Positions 8,094 through 15,792 of a stretch of 59,227 bases of DNA are shown here, piece by piece. The stretch is from an uncultured Clostridia bacterium. Lineage in GTDB: Bacteria; Bacillota; Clostridia; Oscillospirales; Oscillospiraceae. A program made the translations under genes and the position numbers. Location: positions 1 to 59,227 of the forward strand of contig CAMCRV010000013.1 in NCBI GenBank assembly GCA_945877365.1, in the 5' to 3' direction. The notes under the pieces were generated by a model. That model made no database searches. It saw only the letters and a program-made list of their open reading frames with translations, and was not told where the DNA came from. Numbering within the stretch: the stretch's first letter is position 1; every line of letters begins with the position of its first letter.

Positions 8094-9146
8094 TTACAGA
8101 CCTCCCTCTGAGGGGAACAGGTAGCACTTGCGCAGCTTCAGCTTCAGGGTATCGCCGATGCTGTAGTCGTGATCCCAGCTGAGGCAGGCGGTGAGGGTAT
8201 GCTCCCCGTGGTGCAGTCGGAGGTAAACCTCCTTACCCAGAGTCTGGATGGCGGCAACCTGAGCCGTGAGGTGCTCGCCCTCTGTCACCACCAGAATGTC
8301 CTCGGGGCGGACACCCAGAACGGCCTGTTCCTGTACTTCGCCGCAGAATACCGGCTCCAAAGCGTCCGGCTTCCAGCCGTTGATGCCTGGGAGGGTGATC
8401 ACACCGTCCCGGAGGGTGCAGGGCAGCTTGTTGATGGGAGGATTCCCCAGAAAGCTGGCAACAAAGAGGTTGACCGGGGTGCGGTACATCTCCTGAGGGG
8501 TGGAATACTGCTGCAAAACACCATTTTTCATCAGCAGAATCCGGTCGGAGATGCTCATGGCCTCCTCCTGATCATGGGTGACAAAAATGGTGGTGATTTT
8601 CAGCTTCTGCTGCAATGCCCGGATATCGTCCCGCAGCTCAATCCTCAGCCGGGCATCCAGATTGGAGAAGGGCTCGTCCAGCAGGAGAATCTTCGGCTCC
8701 TTAATCAGCGCCCGGGCGATGGCAACACGCTGCTGCTGTCCGCCGGAGAGCTGACCGGGCTTGCGGTGCAGAAGCTCCTGAATTTGCAGCATATTGGAAA
8801 TCTTTTCCAACCGCTCCCGGCGCTGAGCCTTGGGGACATGGTGCATTTTCAGGGGGAAGAGGATGTTGTCCTGCACGCTCATGTGGGGGTACAGGGCGTA
8901 GTTCTGGAACACCATGCCGATGTCCCGGTTTTCCGCCTGTACGCCGGACATAGGCACATCGTCAAAATAGATTTCGCCTTCTGTGGGCTGCTCCAGACCT
9001 GCCACCATGGAAAGCGTGGTGCTCTTGCCGCAGCCGGAGGGACCCAGCAGACAGATCATCTCTCCGTCTTCAATGGTGAAGCTGAGATTGCTGACCGCCG
9101 TGGTGGTTTTGAAGGTTTTTGTGATGTTTTCCAGACGAATTTTCAA
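8094..9146 (-). CDS. ABC transporter ATPase (UgpC/MalK type)
   Basis: A 350-residue ATPase with Walker [10 protein letters not shown], signature LSGGQQQR, Walker B ILLLDEP and the switch His (VTHDQEEA). A C-terminal TOBE-like regulatory region carries GVRPEDI. It energises import through the two permeases. A TTG start at 9146 is preferred: GGGAG lies nine bases upstream and the protein then begins MKIRLENITKTF, as in the family. The in-frame ATG at 9200 has no ribosome binding site. Weak promoter-like pairs lie upstream on the minus strand (TTGATT, 17 bp, AGATAT), and no Pho box like those of pstS is visible. Confidence 0.92.
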   Translation of the reverse strand: MKIRLENITKTFKTTTAVSNLSFTIEDGEMICLLGPSGCGKSTTLSMVAGLEQPTEGEIYFDDVPMSGVQAENRDIGMVFQNYALYPHMSVQDNILFPLKMHHVPKAQRRERLEKISNMLQIQELLHRKPGQLSGGQQQRVAIARALIKEPKILLLDEPFSNLDARLRIELRDDIRALQQKLKITTIFVTHDQEEAMSISDRILLMKNGVLQQYSTPQEMYRTPVNLFVASFLGNPPINKLPCTLRDGVITLPGINGWKPDALEPVFCGEVQEQAVLGVRPEDILVVTEGEHLTAQVAAIQTLGKEVYLRLHHGEHTLTACLSWDHDYSIGDTLKLKLRKCYLFPSEGGL

Positions 9147-9360
9147 GATTCTCAGCTCCCTGTTTCCCCGAAAGTGGCACAATATCTTAAAATGTGGCAT
9201 AACAAATCAACCGTTATTTTAGCCCAAAAGCCGGGTGCAGTCCAATCGTTTTTTGCCATATATATCAACGAACGGATTGAGAAAACCTATAAATTGAGAT
9301 GGGTGCTTGCCTTTGGTTTGCAGGTGTGTTACCCTTGAAAAAATGAGAGGAGGGGCAGGT

Positions 9361-10458
9361 ATGAATCTGTTTTCCCAGCCGGATGCACGGATGAGCATTG
9401 CGGCACTGGCCTGTGCGATTTTGCGGCACTTCGGGGCACCTGCCCCCAACCCGGTCTGCCCGGCTCTGGCCGGGTATTTGGAAAACGCTCCCAGAAATGT
9501 GGTGCTGCTGCTTCCGGACGGCCTTGGTCAGAATATCCTCACCCGGCATTTACCGCCGGATTCCTTCCTCCGGCGGCATCAGGTGGACACCCTGTCCTCG
9601 GTGTTCCCTCCCACCACCACGGCGGCAGCTACGGCGTTGGAGACGGGGCTGTTCCCCTCCCAGAGCGGATGGCTGGGGTGGAGCGTTTTCTGGCCTCCCA
9701 TCGGGCAGAATGTTGCTCTGTATCCCAATACCACCGACGATGGCACTCCTGCGGCGGAGGTTCACATTGGTAACACCTTTCTGCCGGTGACCCAGCTGGT
9801 TTCCGTCCTCCGGGAGAGGGGAATTGACGCAATTTCCACCTATCAGCAGGGAGCGCAGACATTGGAGGAGATAGTGGATCTGGTGCAGACCCGGTGCCAT
9901 GCCCCGGGGAGGCACTTTGTGTATGCCTACCTCAATGAGCCGGATCACCACCTCCACCGGGAGGGCTGCGGTTCCGAAGCTGTCAGGCAGTGGCTGTCCC
10001 GGGCAGATGGGGCCATGGAAAAGCTGGAAAACACCTGCCCGGATACCCTGTTTCTGCTGACCGCCGACCACGGCTTTACCGATGTGGAGGGTCTGTGTCT
10101 GGAGGATTTCCCGGAGCTGGAGGACACCCTCCTGCGCAAGCCCTCCATTGAGCCAAGGGCTTTGAATCTGTTCCTGAAACCCGGCAGAGAGGGCGATTTT
10201 CTCCGGCTGTGGCAGGCGGTGATGGGCAGCAGCTATCGGCTTTATTCCCGGCAGGCAGTACTGGACTGCCGGCTCTTTGGCCCCGAGCCGGAGCACCCCA
10301 TGCTGGAATCCATGCTGGGGGACTTTCTGGCGGTGGCGCGCACCTGCAAAACCCTGTTTCCCAACCCTTCTTATCTGCGCTCCATGGTGGCAACCCACGG
10401 CGGCATGACAGAAGATGAACTGACTGTTCCGCTGGTAATTTGGCAATCCCGGAGGTGA
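9361..10458 (+). CDS. alkaline-phosphatase-superfamily phosphodiesterase/nucleotide pyrophosphatase
   Basis: A 365-residue protein with the metal-binding residues of the type I phosphodiesterase/nucleotide pyrophosphatase family: Asp53 in LLLPDGLG, nucleophile Thr in FPPTTTAAATALETG, DHH in NEPDHHLHREG, DHG in TADHGFTD, and the final His in ATHGG. No signal peptide is seen, so it is probably cytosolic. It is divergent from the importer operon (215 bp between starts) and likely cleaves a phosphodiester brought in by it (inference). The start at 9361 follows GAGAGGAGGGG; an upstream ATG at 9307 lacks a site. Confidence 0.88.
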   Translation: MNLFSQPDARMSIAALACAILRHFGAPAPNPVCPALAGYLENAPRNVVLLLPDGLGQNILTRHLPPDSFLRRHQVDTLSSVFPPTTTAAATALETGLFPSQSGWLGWSVFWPPIGQNVALYPNTTDDGTPAAEVHIGNTFLPVTQLVSVLRERGIDAISTYQQGAQTLEEIVDLVQTRCHAPGRHFVYAYLNEPDHHLHREGCGSEAVRQWLSRADGAMEKLENTCPDTLFLLTADHGFTDVEGLCLEDFPELEDTLLRKPSIEPRALNLFLKPGREGDFLRLWQAVMGSSYRLYSRQAVLDCRLFGPEPEHPMLESMLGDFLAVARTCKTLFPNPSYLRSMVATHGGMTEDELTVPLVIWQSRR

Positions 10459-10533
10459 TTCGGGATTCGGCACCAGCCAACAAACGCTCTTTCCTACTCA
10501 GGAGTCGTTTCTCCATATTCTGCAAAGAAAAAG

Positions 10534-10580
10534 CTGCCATTGCAAAGGTGACATCGATCATCTTCGCAATGGCAGTTTTT
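10534..10580 (+). terminator. terminator-like hairpin after the phosphodiesterase
   Basis: A 10-bp stem CTGCCATTGC/GCAATGGCAG followed by TTTTTCT. The stem and its downstream flank (TTCGCAATGGCAG, TTCTATTCGTG, then CGTGAGACAGC) resemble the right half of the inverted-repeat element at 21459-21683. It is probably a shortened relative that also serves as terminator. Confidence 0.7.
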
Positions 10581-10626
10581 CTATTCGTGTATTCTTTTTT
10601 TCGTGAGACAGCTCCGAAAAGAGCAT

Positions 10627-10737
10627 CTACAGCTCCGGCTTCGGATCGTTCTCCCGTAAGCTCATCACGGCGAAGTCCACGGGGGTCAGGGAGAAGATCA
10701 CCAGTGAAGGACGGTGCGGGGCAAAGCCGATGTCCAC
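10627..10737 (-). pseudogene. remnant of an unidentified protein C-terminus
   Basis: On the minus strand a GTG at 10737 opens 36 codons reading VDIGFAPHRPSLVIFSLTP, then VDFAVMSLRENDPKPEL and a stop. An in-frame TGA lies a few codons upstream and there is no ribosome binding site. Codon choice and composition look protein-like, so it may be the 3' stub of a gene left by the rearrangement that also left the recombinase fragment at 10929. I do not recognise the family; it could be chance. Confidence 0.3.
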
Positions 10738-10876
10738 AGCAATGCCGGGTCATAATTCATTATGGTATCTTCACAGATATTGAGTGAAATGTTCAAATGC
10801 ATGGATTTCCCCCTTTCTGGTTACTGAACTGAATAAATTCTCTGTAGTATTCAAAGCATAAGTCTAATTGAACGAT

Positions 10877-10970
10877 CCCACCGCACTGTGGCTGGTACAC
10901 ACAATGCGGTGGGACTTGTTATTCTTCCAAGCTGCCCTGAGTTCGGATTTAACCAGTATGTGTCCACCAA
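10877..10970 (+). repeat. orphan recombinase 3' end (42-bp repeat, copy 2)
   Basis: Bases 10929-10970 are identical to 2342-2383, the end of the serine recombinase gene, but the rest of the gene is absent. Just before it lies a hairpin with stem CCCACCGCA/TGCGGTGGG (about 10877-10916). The fragment reads in the recombinase frame (ALSSDLTSMCPP) and then runs into a terminator hairpin. Confidence 0.9.
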
Positions 10971-11007
10971 TAAGAAAAGGCCACCCAATGGGTGGTCTTT
11001 TCTTATT
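10969..11007 (+). terminator. long hairpin after the orphan recombinase end
   Basis: An 18-bp stem with one G-T pair (AATAAGAAAAGGCCACCC with GGGTGGTCTTTTCTTATT) around a short AAT loop. It takes the same place as the recombinase terminator at 2387 but has a different sequence, which suggests conserved function rather than simple copying. Confidence 0.75.
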
Positions 11008-11110
11008 GGCAGACGATGGACTCAAACCCATCTGAATGCAGCAGTCCTGTGGACTGCTGCTTGTCGCCGGCTGGACGCCGGGCGCTCCTTAGCGTTATCG
11101 AGTCCTATAG
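11008..11110. repeat. structured tRNA-like repeat R3
   Basis: A third copy of the R family. It has the inner stem AGCAGTCC/GGACTGCT and the closing sequence TCGAGTCC. The left closing arm is GGACTCAA, so the outer pairing is slightly damaged. It again follows a recombinase-end plus hairpin unit. Confidence 0.65.
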
Positions 11111-11192
11111 CTGTATAGAGTAGTAACATAGGTAACAAGCAGAGAGGAGACATGCCCTCCATTTTGAAAATGACCGTCCTTCACACACCGGC

Positions 11193-11840
11193 TCATTGGC
11201 AGTCTTTGTGGACGCCGGTAACGGAGAATTCCACCCACTCGGCAATATTCGTGCAGTGGTCGCCGATGCGCTCGAAATACTTGGCAATCATCAGCAGGTC
11301 AAGGGCATATTCCCCTTCATTGGGATTTCCGGCAATGATGCCAAGAATGTCGCTCTTAATCTGGTTGAAATAGTTGTCCACCACATCGTCGTAGTCCATG
11401 ACGGCCCTGGCCGGATGCAGATCCTGCTTGACATAGGCATCCACTGCCTCCGTGACCATGTATTGGGCAGCCTTTGCCATTTCCTGAATCTGGGGATAGT
11501 TTTCCTCCACGCCCTTTTCCATTTTCGGCACCAGATCCACAATATCCTCCGCCTGGTCACCGATGCGCTCCATGTCGGTGATCATTTTCATGGCGGCGCT
11601 GATCTTCCGCAGGTCGCTGGCCACCGGCTGCTGCCGCAGCAGCAGCTTCAGGCAGATGGTCTCGATGGTGCGCTCGCTCTCGTCGATCACCGCTCCCACC
11701 TGCTTCGTTTTCTCCTCCAGCTCTGGGCTGTAATCCGTCAATGCCTTTGCGGCAAGATCGATAATTTCCTCGCAGGCAGCACCCATCCGGGTCAGCTCCT
11801 GGTTCAGATTCTGCAGCTGCTCCTGATACAGATTTCTCAT
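11193..11840 (-). CDS. phoU: phosphate signalling/transport regulator PhoU
   Basis: A 215-residue all-helical protein with two PhoU repeats. The metal-binding helix pattern is present twice (MITDMERIGDQAEDI near 90-105 and MIAKYFERIGDHCTNIAEW near 190-205). PhoU restrains the Pst importer and the phosphate-sensing kinase in the cytosol. It is the last gene of the pst operon, 13 bp after pstB. No two-component phoR/phoB pair is in the window. Confidence 0.95.
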   Translation of the reverse strand: MRNLYQEQLQNLNQELTRMGAACEEIIDLAAKALTDYSPELEEKTKQVGAVIDESERTIETICLKLLLRQQPVASDLRKISAAMKMITDMERIGDQAEDIVDLVPKMEKGVEENYPQIQEMAKAAQYMVTEAVDAYVKQDLHPARAVMDYDDVVDNYFNQIKSDILGIIAGNPNEGEYALDLLMIAKYFERIGDHCTNIAEWVEFSVTGVHKDCQ

Positions 11841-11853
11841 AGTCTTCCCTCCA

Positions 11854-12606
11854 TTAGCCGAAGCGGCCTGTGATGTAATCTTCCGTGCGTTTGTCTCTGG
11901 GCTGGGAGAACATTTCCTCTGTGCTGCCGTATTCCACCAGATCCCCCAGCAGGAAGAAGGCGGTCTGATCGGAAATTCGGACAGCCTGCTGCATATTGTG
12001 GGTGACGATGACGATGGTGTACTTCTCCTTCAGCTCCATGGCAAGGTCTTCAATCCGGGAGGTTGAGATGGGGTCGAGGGCAGAGGTAGGCTCGTCCATC
12101 AGCAGCACCTCCGGCTCCACAGCCAGTGCCCGGGCGATGCACAGCCGCTGCTGCTGACCGCCGGACATACCCAGCGCATTCTTTTTCAGACGATCCTTCA
12201 CCTCGTCCCAGATGGCGGCGCCGCGGAGGGCTTTCTCCACGATTTCATCCAGCTGTGCTTTGTTCCGGATGCCGTGGGTTCTGGGGCCATAGGCGATGTT
12301 GTCGTAAATACTCATGGGGAAGGGGTTGGGCTTCTGAAATACCATGCCCACCTCCTTGCGCAGGTTGTTGACCTCGGATTCAAAGATGTTCTCCCCGTGG
12401 TAAAGAACCTCTCCGGTGATTTTCACCCCGGGAATCAGATCGTTCATCCGGTTCAGGGTTTTCAGAAAGGTGGACTTGCCGCAGCCGGAGGGGCCGATGA
12501 GGGCGGTGATGGATTTTTCGGGTATTTCCAGGCTGATATTCTTCAGCGCCTGGGTCTGGCCGTACCAGAGGTTTAAGTCATTGACGGTAATGATTGGGTT
12601 GTTCAT
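11854..12606 (-). CDS. pstB: phosphate ABC transporter ATPase PstB
   Basis: A 250-residue ATPase with Walker [10 protein letters not shown], the PstB-typical NRMNDLIPG, signature MSGGQQQR, Walker [13 protein letters not shown] and the switch VTHNMQQA. Length and motifs are those of standard PstB. It drives high-affinity phosphate import with PstC and PstA. A 139-bp MITE-like repeat separates it from pstA, which may set its relative expression (inference). Confidence 0.97.
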   Translation of the reverse strand: MNNPIITVNDLNLWYGQTQALKNISLEIPEKSITALIGPSGCGKSTFLKTLNRMNDLIPGVKITGEVLYHGENIFESEVNNLRKEVGMVFQKPNPFPMSIYDNIAYGPRTHGIRNKAQLDEIVEKALRGAAIWDEVKDRLKKNALGMSGGQQQRLCIARALAVEPEVLLMDEPTSALDPISTSRIEDLAMELKEKYTIVIVTHNMQQAVRISDQTAFFLLGDLVEYGSTEEMFSQPRDKRTEDYITGRFG

Positions 12607-12638
12607 GTTGATTCTCCTTGTATGGTAAAGCGGTCTTT

Positions 12639-12777
12639 AATTGATAATTGAAAATTGAGAATTGATAATTGTGGTATCCCCTTCGGGGATGAAAGAAAAC
12701 AAAAGCCACATATATTATTTTAATTCGTCCCGAAGGGACACAATCATTATCCATTACCCATTATCAATTATTAATTC
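12639..12777. repeat. MITE-like repeat M1 (between pstA and pstB)
   Basis: Near-palindromic ends made of TTGATAATTG/AAAATTG-type units, with inner stems CCCCTTCGGGG and CGTCCCGAAGGGACA. It matches elements at 30432, 54717 and 56675. It sits inside the pst operon without breaking a gene. Confidence 0.8.
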
Positions 12778-12800
12778 ACTAAATATTCCTTTATCTGCTT

Positions 12801-13658
12801 TCATTCTGCATTCTTTTTCTGATAATACTTGGTGACCGCGCTGGCTGCCAGGTTGATGCAGAAAGCCAGCACCAGAAGAATTGCCGCAATTCCGAAGGCC
12901 ACGCCAAACTCACCCTGCTCCTTGGCATAGACATACAGGGCAACCGTCAGGGTTGCACCTGCGCTTCCCAGCCCCTTCACAAAGCCGTTGAGGGCATGGG
13001 CAAAGCCTGCGGTAAACAGCAGCGCGGCGGATTCTCCCAAAATTCTGCCCACGCTCAGAATGCAGCCGGTGATGACACCGTCGATACAGCCGGGCAGCAC
13101 CACCGTCCGCACCACCCGCCATTTGCCTGCGCCTAGGCCGAAGGCGCCCTCCCGGTAGGACTGGGGCACGGTTTTCAGGCTCTCCTGGGTGTTTCTCAGG
13201 ATGGTGGGCAGGTTCATAATCACCAGAGTCAGACCGCCTGCCATCAGGCTGGTGCCGATGGTACCCGCAAACATCAGCATACCCACCAGACCGTAGATGA
13301 TGGAGGGGATGCCGCTGAGCGCCTCTGCTGCGTACTCAATGACCGCAACCAGCTTCTGATTGGAGGCGTATTCCGTCAGGTACACTGCCGCCCCCACCCC
13401 AAGGGGAATGACAATCAGCAGCGTGATGATGACGATGTACACCGTGTTGAGAATATCCGGCAGGATTCCGATATTTCCGCTTAAGTAGCTGGGCTTAGTG
13501 CTGACAAATTCCCAGCTCAGGTTGGGAATCCCCTGCATCAGCACATAAGCCACAATAAAAAGAGTGAGTAACCCCGTCAGCGCCGTGGCAAAGTACATAC
13601 CGCCCCGGACAGTCCACAGAAACAGCCTGCGGCTGCTTGTAATTTTACCATTTCTCAT
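12801..13658 (-). CDS. pstA: phosphate ABC transporter permease PstA
   Basis: A 285-residue membrane permease with about six hydrophobic segments and the PstA motifs LTEYAS, SGIPSIIYGLVGM and PQSYREGAFGLGAGKW. The start at 13658 follows AAAGGAGA and overlaps the pstC stop by four bases. A longer in-frame extension upstream lies entirely within pstC and is out of family. It forms the channel with PstC. Confidence 0.96.
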   Translation of the reverse strand: MRNGKITSSRRLFLWTVRGGMYFATALTGLLTLFIVAYVLMQGIPNLSWEFVSTKPSYLSGNIGILPDILNTVYIVIITLLIVIPLGVGAAVYLTEYASNQKLVAVIEYAAEALSGIPSIIYGLVGMLMFAGTIGTSLMAGGLTLVIMNLPTILRNTQESLKTVPQSYREGAFGLGAGKWRVVRTVVLPGCIDGVITGCILSVGRILGESAALLFTAGFAHALNGFVKGLGSAGATLTVALYVYAKEQGEFGVAFGIAAILLVLAFCINLAASAVTKYYQKKNAE

Positions 13659-14524
13659 CCTTGCTTCTCTCCTTTCAGGAAGAAATTCAATGCCGCGTTG
13701 ATCAGCATAATGAACAGGAACAGCACCAGTGCAATGGAAAACAGTGCCTGCCGCTGTAAGCCGCTGGAATAGGACATTTCCGATGCCACAGCAGTGGTCA
13801 GGAACCGGACGGACTGGAACAGCGACGGCATATTGGCGGCGTTGCCTGCCACCATCATCACCGCCATGGCTTCGCCAATTGCCCGACCCACGCCAAGCAC
13901 CACGGCTGCCGCGATGCCGCTTTTGGCAGTGGGAACCGACACCCGGAACCATGTCTCCTCCGGGGTGGCTCCCAAAGCCAGGGAAGCATCCTCATACTCC
14001 TTGGGCACCGCTTCCAGGGCGGTGACGGACATTTTGATGATGGAGGGCAGAATCATAATCGCCAGCACAACGATTGCCGCCAGCAGGCTGGCTCCGTCGG
14101 GGACATGGAACAGCTTGCGGATTCCGGGAACCAGCACCATCATGCCCACCAGACCGTAAACAACCGACGGGATGCCTGCCAGCATGGACACCGCCTGTCC
14201 CATGATTTCCTTGACGGATTTGGGTGCCATTTTGGCAAGGTATACAGCGGTGAGGAAGCCCACCGGAACGCCCAGCAAAATTGCCCCGGCGGTGCCGTAG
14301 ACGCTGGTGAGGATAAAGGGAAGAATGCCGTACTTCGGCTCCGCTGCGGTGGAAGCCCAGACGCTTCCAAAGAGGAATTTCACAATACCAATTTCCCGGA
14401 TGGCCGGGATGCCGGAAACCACCAGATACACGGTAATCAGCAGCACGCAGGCCACCGTCACCAGTCCCAGCAGCAGGAAGATGCCATGTACCGCATCTTC
14501 CACCAGATTTCGATTCAGTTTCAT
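13655..14524 (-). CDS. pstC: phosphate ABC transporter permease PstC
   Basis: A 289-residue permease. The first transmembrane helix is FLLLGLVTVACVLLITVYL. The loop AGIPSVVYGLVGM and the EAA region PKEYEDASLALGATPEETWFRV are those of PstC. It has its own Pho-box promoter just downstream of the pstS terminator and couples to pstA by ATGA overlap. Confidence 0.96.
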   Translation of the reverse strand: MKLNRNLVEDAVHGIFLLLGLVTVACVLLITVYLVVSGIPAIREIGIVKFLFGSVWASTAAEPKYGILPFILTSVYGTAGAILLGVPVGFLTAVYLAKMAPKSVKEIMGQAVSMLAGIPSVVYGLVGMMVLVPGIRKLFHVPDGASLLAAIVVLAIMILPSIIKMSVTALEAVPKEYEDASLALGATPEETWFRVSVPTAKSGIAAAVVLGVGRAIGEAMAVMMVAGNAANMPSLFQSVRFLTTAVASEMSYSSGLQRQALFSIALVLFLFIMLINAALNFFLKGEKQG

Positions 14525-14560
14525 AATGTCGTCCTTTCCAGATCGGATTTTTCTACCTTC

Positions 14561-14615
14561 ATCCTACTGCCGGAATGTAAAATGGGAAAGGCAACAATTG
14601 TAAATTGTGTGTCAA
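14561..14615 (-). promoter_or_regulatory. Pho-box promoter of pstC
   Basis: On the minus strand TTGACA (14610-14615), TTTACA (14599-14604) and TTTACA (14576-14581) lie 11 and 23 bp apart. A -10-like TAGGAT (14561-14566) follows the last box after 9 bp. The geometry is identical to that upstream of pstS, which makes chance unlikely. PhoP/PhoB-type regulators of Firmicutes bind such 11-bp-spaced TTNACA repeats. Confidence 0.75.
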
Positions 14616-14629
14616 ATCCCGCCGACATG

Positions 14630-14654
14630 AAAAACGCCCCTCTTTCGAGGGGCA
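14630..14654 (-). terminator. terminator/attenuator between pstS and pstC
   Basis: A seven-bp GC stem GCCCCTC/GAGGGGC with T-run GTTTTTC on the minus strand, ten bases past the pstS stop. It would let the binding protein be made in excess of the permeases. Confidence 0.8.
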
Positions 14655-14663
14655 TTTCTTTGT

Positions 14664-15533
14664 TTAGTTTGCGGGAACCACACCAGCTGCCACGATGATC
14701 TCATTGGCATCGGCGGAGGTTACATAGTCGAAGAAGGCCTGCGCTGCATCACCCAGCTGGACGCCGGTCTTGGTTGCCAGCACGAAGGGACGCTGGATGG
14801 CGTAGGTGCCGTCCTTGACGGCAGCTTCACTGGGAGCCACGCCGCCAACCTTCACAGCCTTCACGGTATCCTTCACGGAGGCCAGAGAAGCGTAGCCGAT
14901 GGCGCCGGGGTTCTGGGCAACGGTGGTGATCACATCGCCGGTGGAGCTCAGCTCCTGACGGTACTGGCACTTATCCTTGACTTCCACAATTTCCTCAAAG
15001 CCGCTGCGGGTGCCGGAACCGGCTTCCCGTCCGATGAGGACGATCTCGGCGTCAGCACCGCCCACTTCGGACCAGTTCTTGATTTCACCGGTGTAGATGG
15101 CGGCGATCTGCTCCAGGGTCAGATCCTCCACGGTGTTCTCGGGGTTCACGATGACGGCGATACCGTCGTAGCACAGGACAGTCTCGGTCAAGCCGGCAGC
15201 CTTCTCCTCATCCTTCAGGGCACGGGAGGAAAGGCCGATGTCGCAGCGACCCTCCTGCACAGCCTGAATGCCGGAACCGGAGCCGGTGGGGTTGTAGGTG
15301 AAGGTCACATCAGAATTGGCCTCCATGAAGGCCTCGCCCAGAGCGCCGATGACCTTCTCCATAGAGGTGGAGCCGTCGGTGGACACGGTGCCGGACAGCT
15401 TGGCGGGGGCGGCGGCAGGTGCCTGGGTTGCGGCAGGAGCGGCAGCGGCGGGAGCCTCAGCAGGCTTCTGGCCGCAGGCAGCCAGGCTCAGTGCCATTGC
15501 CAGGCACAGCAGGGTACAAATAACTCGTTTCAT
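14664..15533 (-). CDS. pstS: phosphate-binding lipoprotein PstS
   Basis: A 289-residue lipoprotein. The signal peptide ends in lipobox LAAC, followed by an Ala/Pro-rich linker. The phosphate-binding fold has GTVSTDGSTSMEKV, NPTGSGSGIQAV, the REAGSGTRSGFEE loop and NPGAIGYASL. It captures phosphate outside the membrane for PstCAB. The ATG at 15533 is chosen because AAGGAG lies nine bases upstream; in-frame ATGs at 15539 and 15572 are too close to it or precede it. Confidence 0.96.
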   Translation of the reverse strand: MKRVICTLLCLAMALSLAACGQKPAEAPAAAAPAATQAPAAAPAKLSGTVSTDGSTSMEKVIGALGEAFMEANSDVTFTYNPTGSGSGIQAVQEGRCDIGLSSRALKDEEKAAGLTETVLCYDGIAVIVNPENTVEDLTLEQIAAIYTGEIKNWSEVGGADAEIVLIGREAGSGTRSGFEEIVEVKDKCQYRQELSSTGDVITTVAQNPGAIGYASLASVKDTVKAVKVGGVAPSEAAVKDGTYAIQRPFVLATKTGVQLGDAAQAFFDYVTSADANEIIVAAGVVPAN

Positions 15534-15583
15534 TTTCATTATCTCCTTAATCATTAAGTTCGGGACTTGCATCCTTTACAGCC

Positions 15584-15638
15584 ATCATACGCCCCGTATG
15601 TAAAATCCGAAAGATGAGATCTGTAAAATGTCTGTCAA
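15584..15638 (-). promoter_or_regulatory. Pho-box promoter of pstS
   Basis: On the minus strand TTGACA (15633-15638), TTTACA (15622-15627) and TTTTACA (15599-15605) have spacings of 11 and 23 bp, then TATGAT (15584-15589) after 9 bp. It matches the pstC promoter arrangement exactly. Confidence 0.78.
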
Positions 15639-15698
15639 ATGCAGATGCGGCGGCTTTTCCGTATCATCACCTCCTGTATCCTCTTCCCTCTGCATTCT

Positions 15699-15732
15699 AT
15701 TGTAAACTTTTTATTTTTTCATAGTTTACAAT
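15699..15732 (+). promoter_or_regulatory. BirA operator
   Basis: A perfect 9-bp inverted repeat, ATTGTAAAC and GTTTACAAT, with a 16-bp spacer. This is the size and form of the Firmicutes BirA site. The right half covers the -35 box of the bioY promoter, so biotin-loaded BirA (encoded two genes down) would block transcription. Confidence 0.85.
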
Positions 15733-15753
15733 CAGAAGATTCCATGGTACAAT
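15725..15753 (+). promoter_or_regulatory. promoter of bioY-birA
   Basis: TTTACA (15725-15730), a 17-bp spacer, then TACAAT (15748-15753). Transcription would start near 15760, about 33 bases before bioY. Confidence 0.75.
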
Positions 15754-15792
15754 ACCGAAGCATTCAACCATCGCACTCGGGAGGTATCACAG

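Noticed and set aside
9147-9360. A Pho box in the ugpC/phosphodiesterase divergent gap
   Set aside because: Searched on both strands for 11-bp-spaced TTNACA repeats like those at pstS; none is present.
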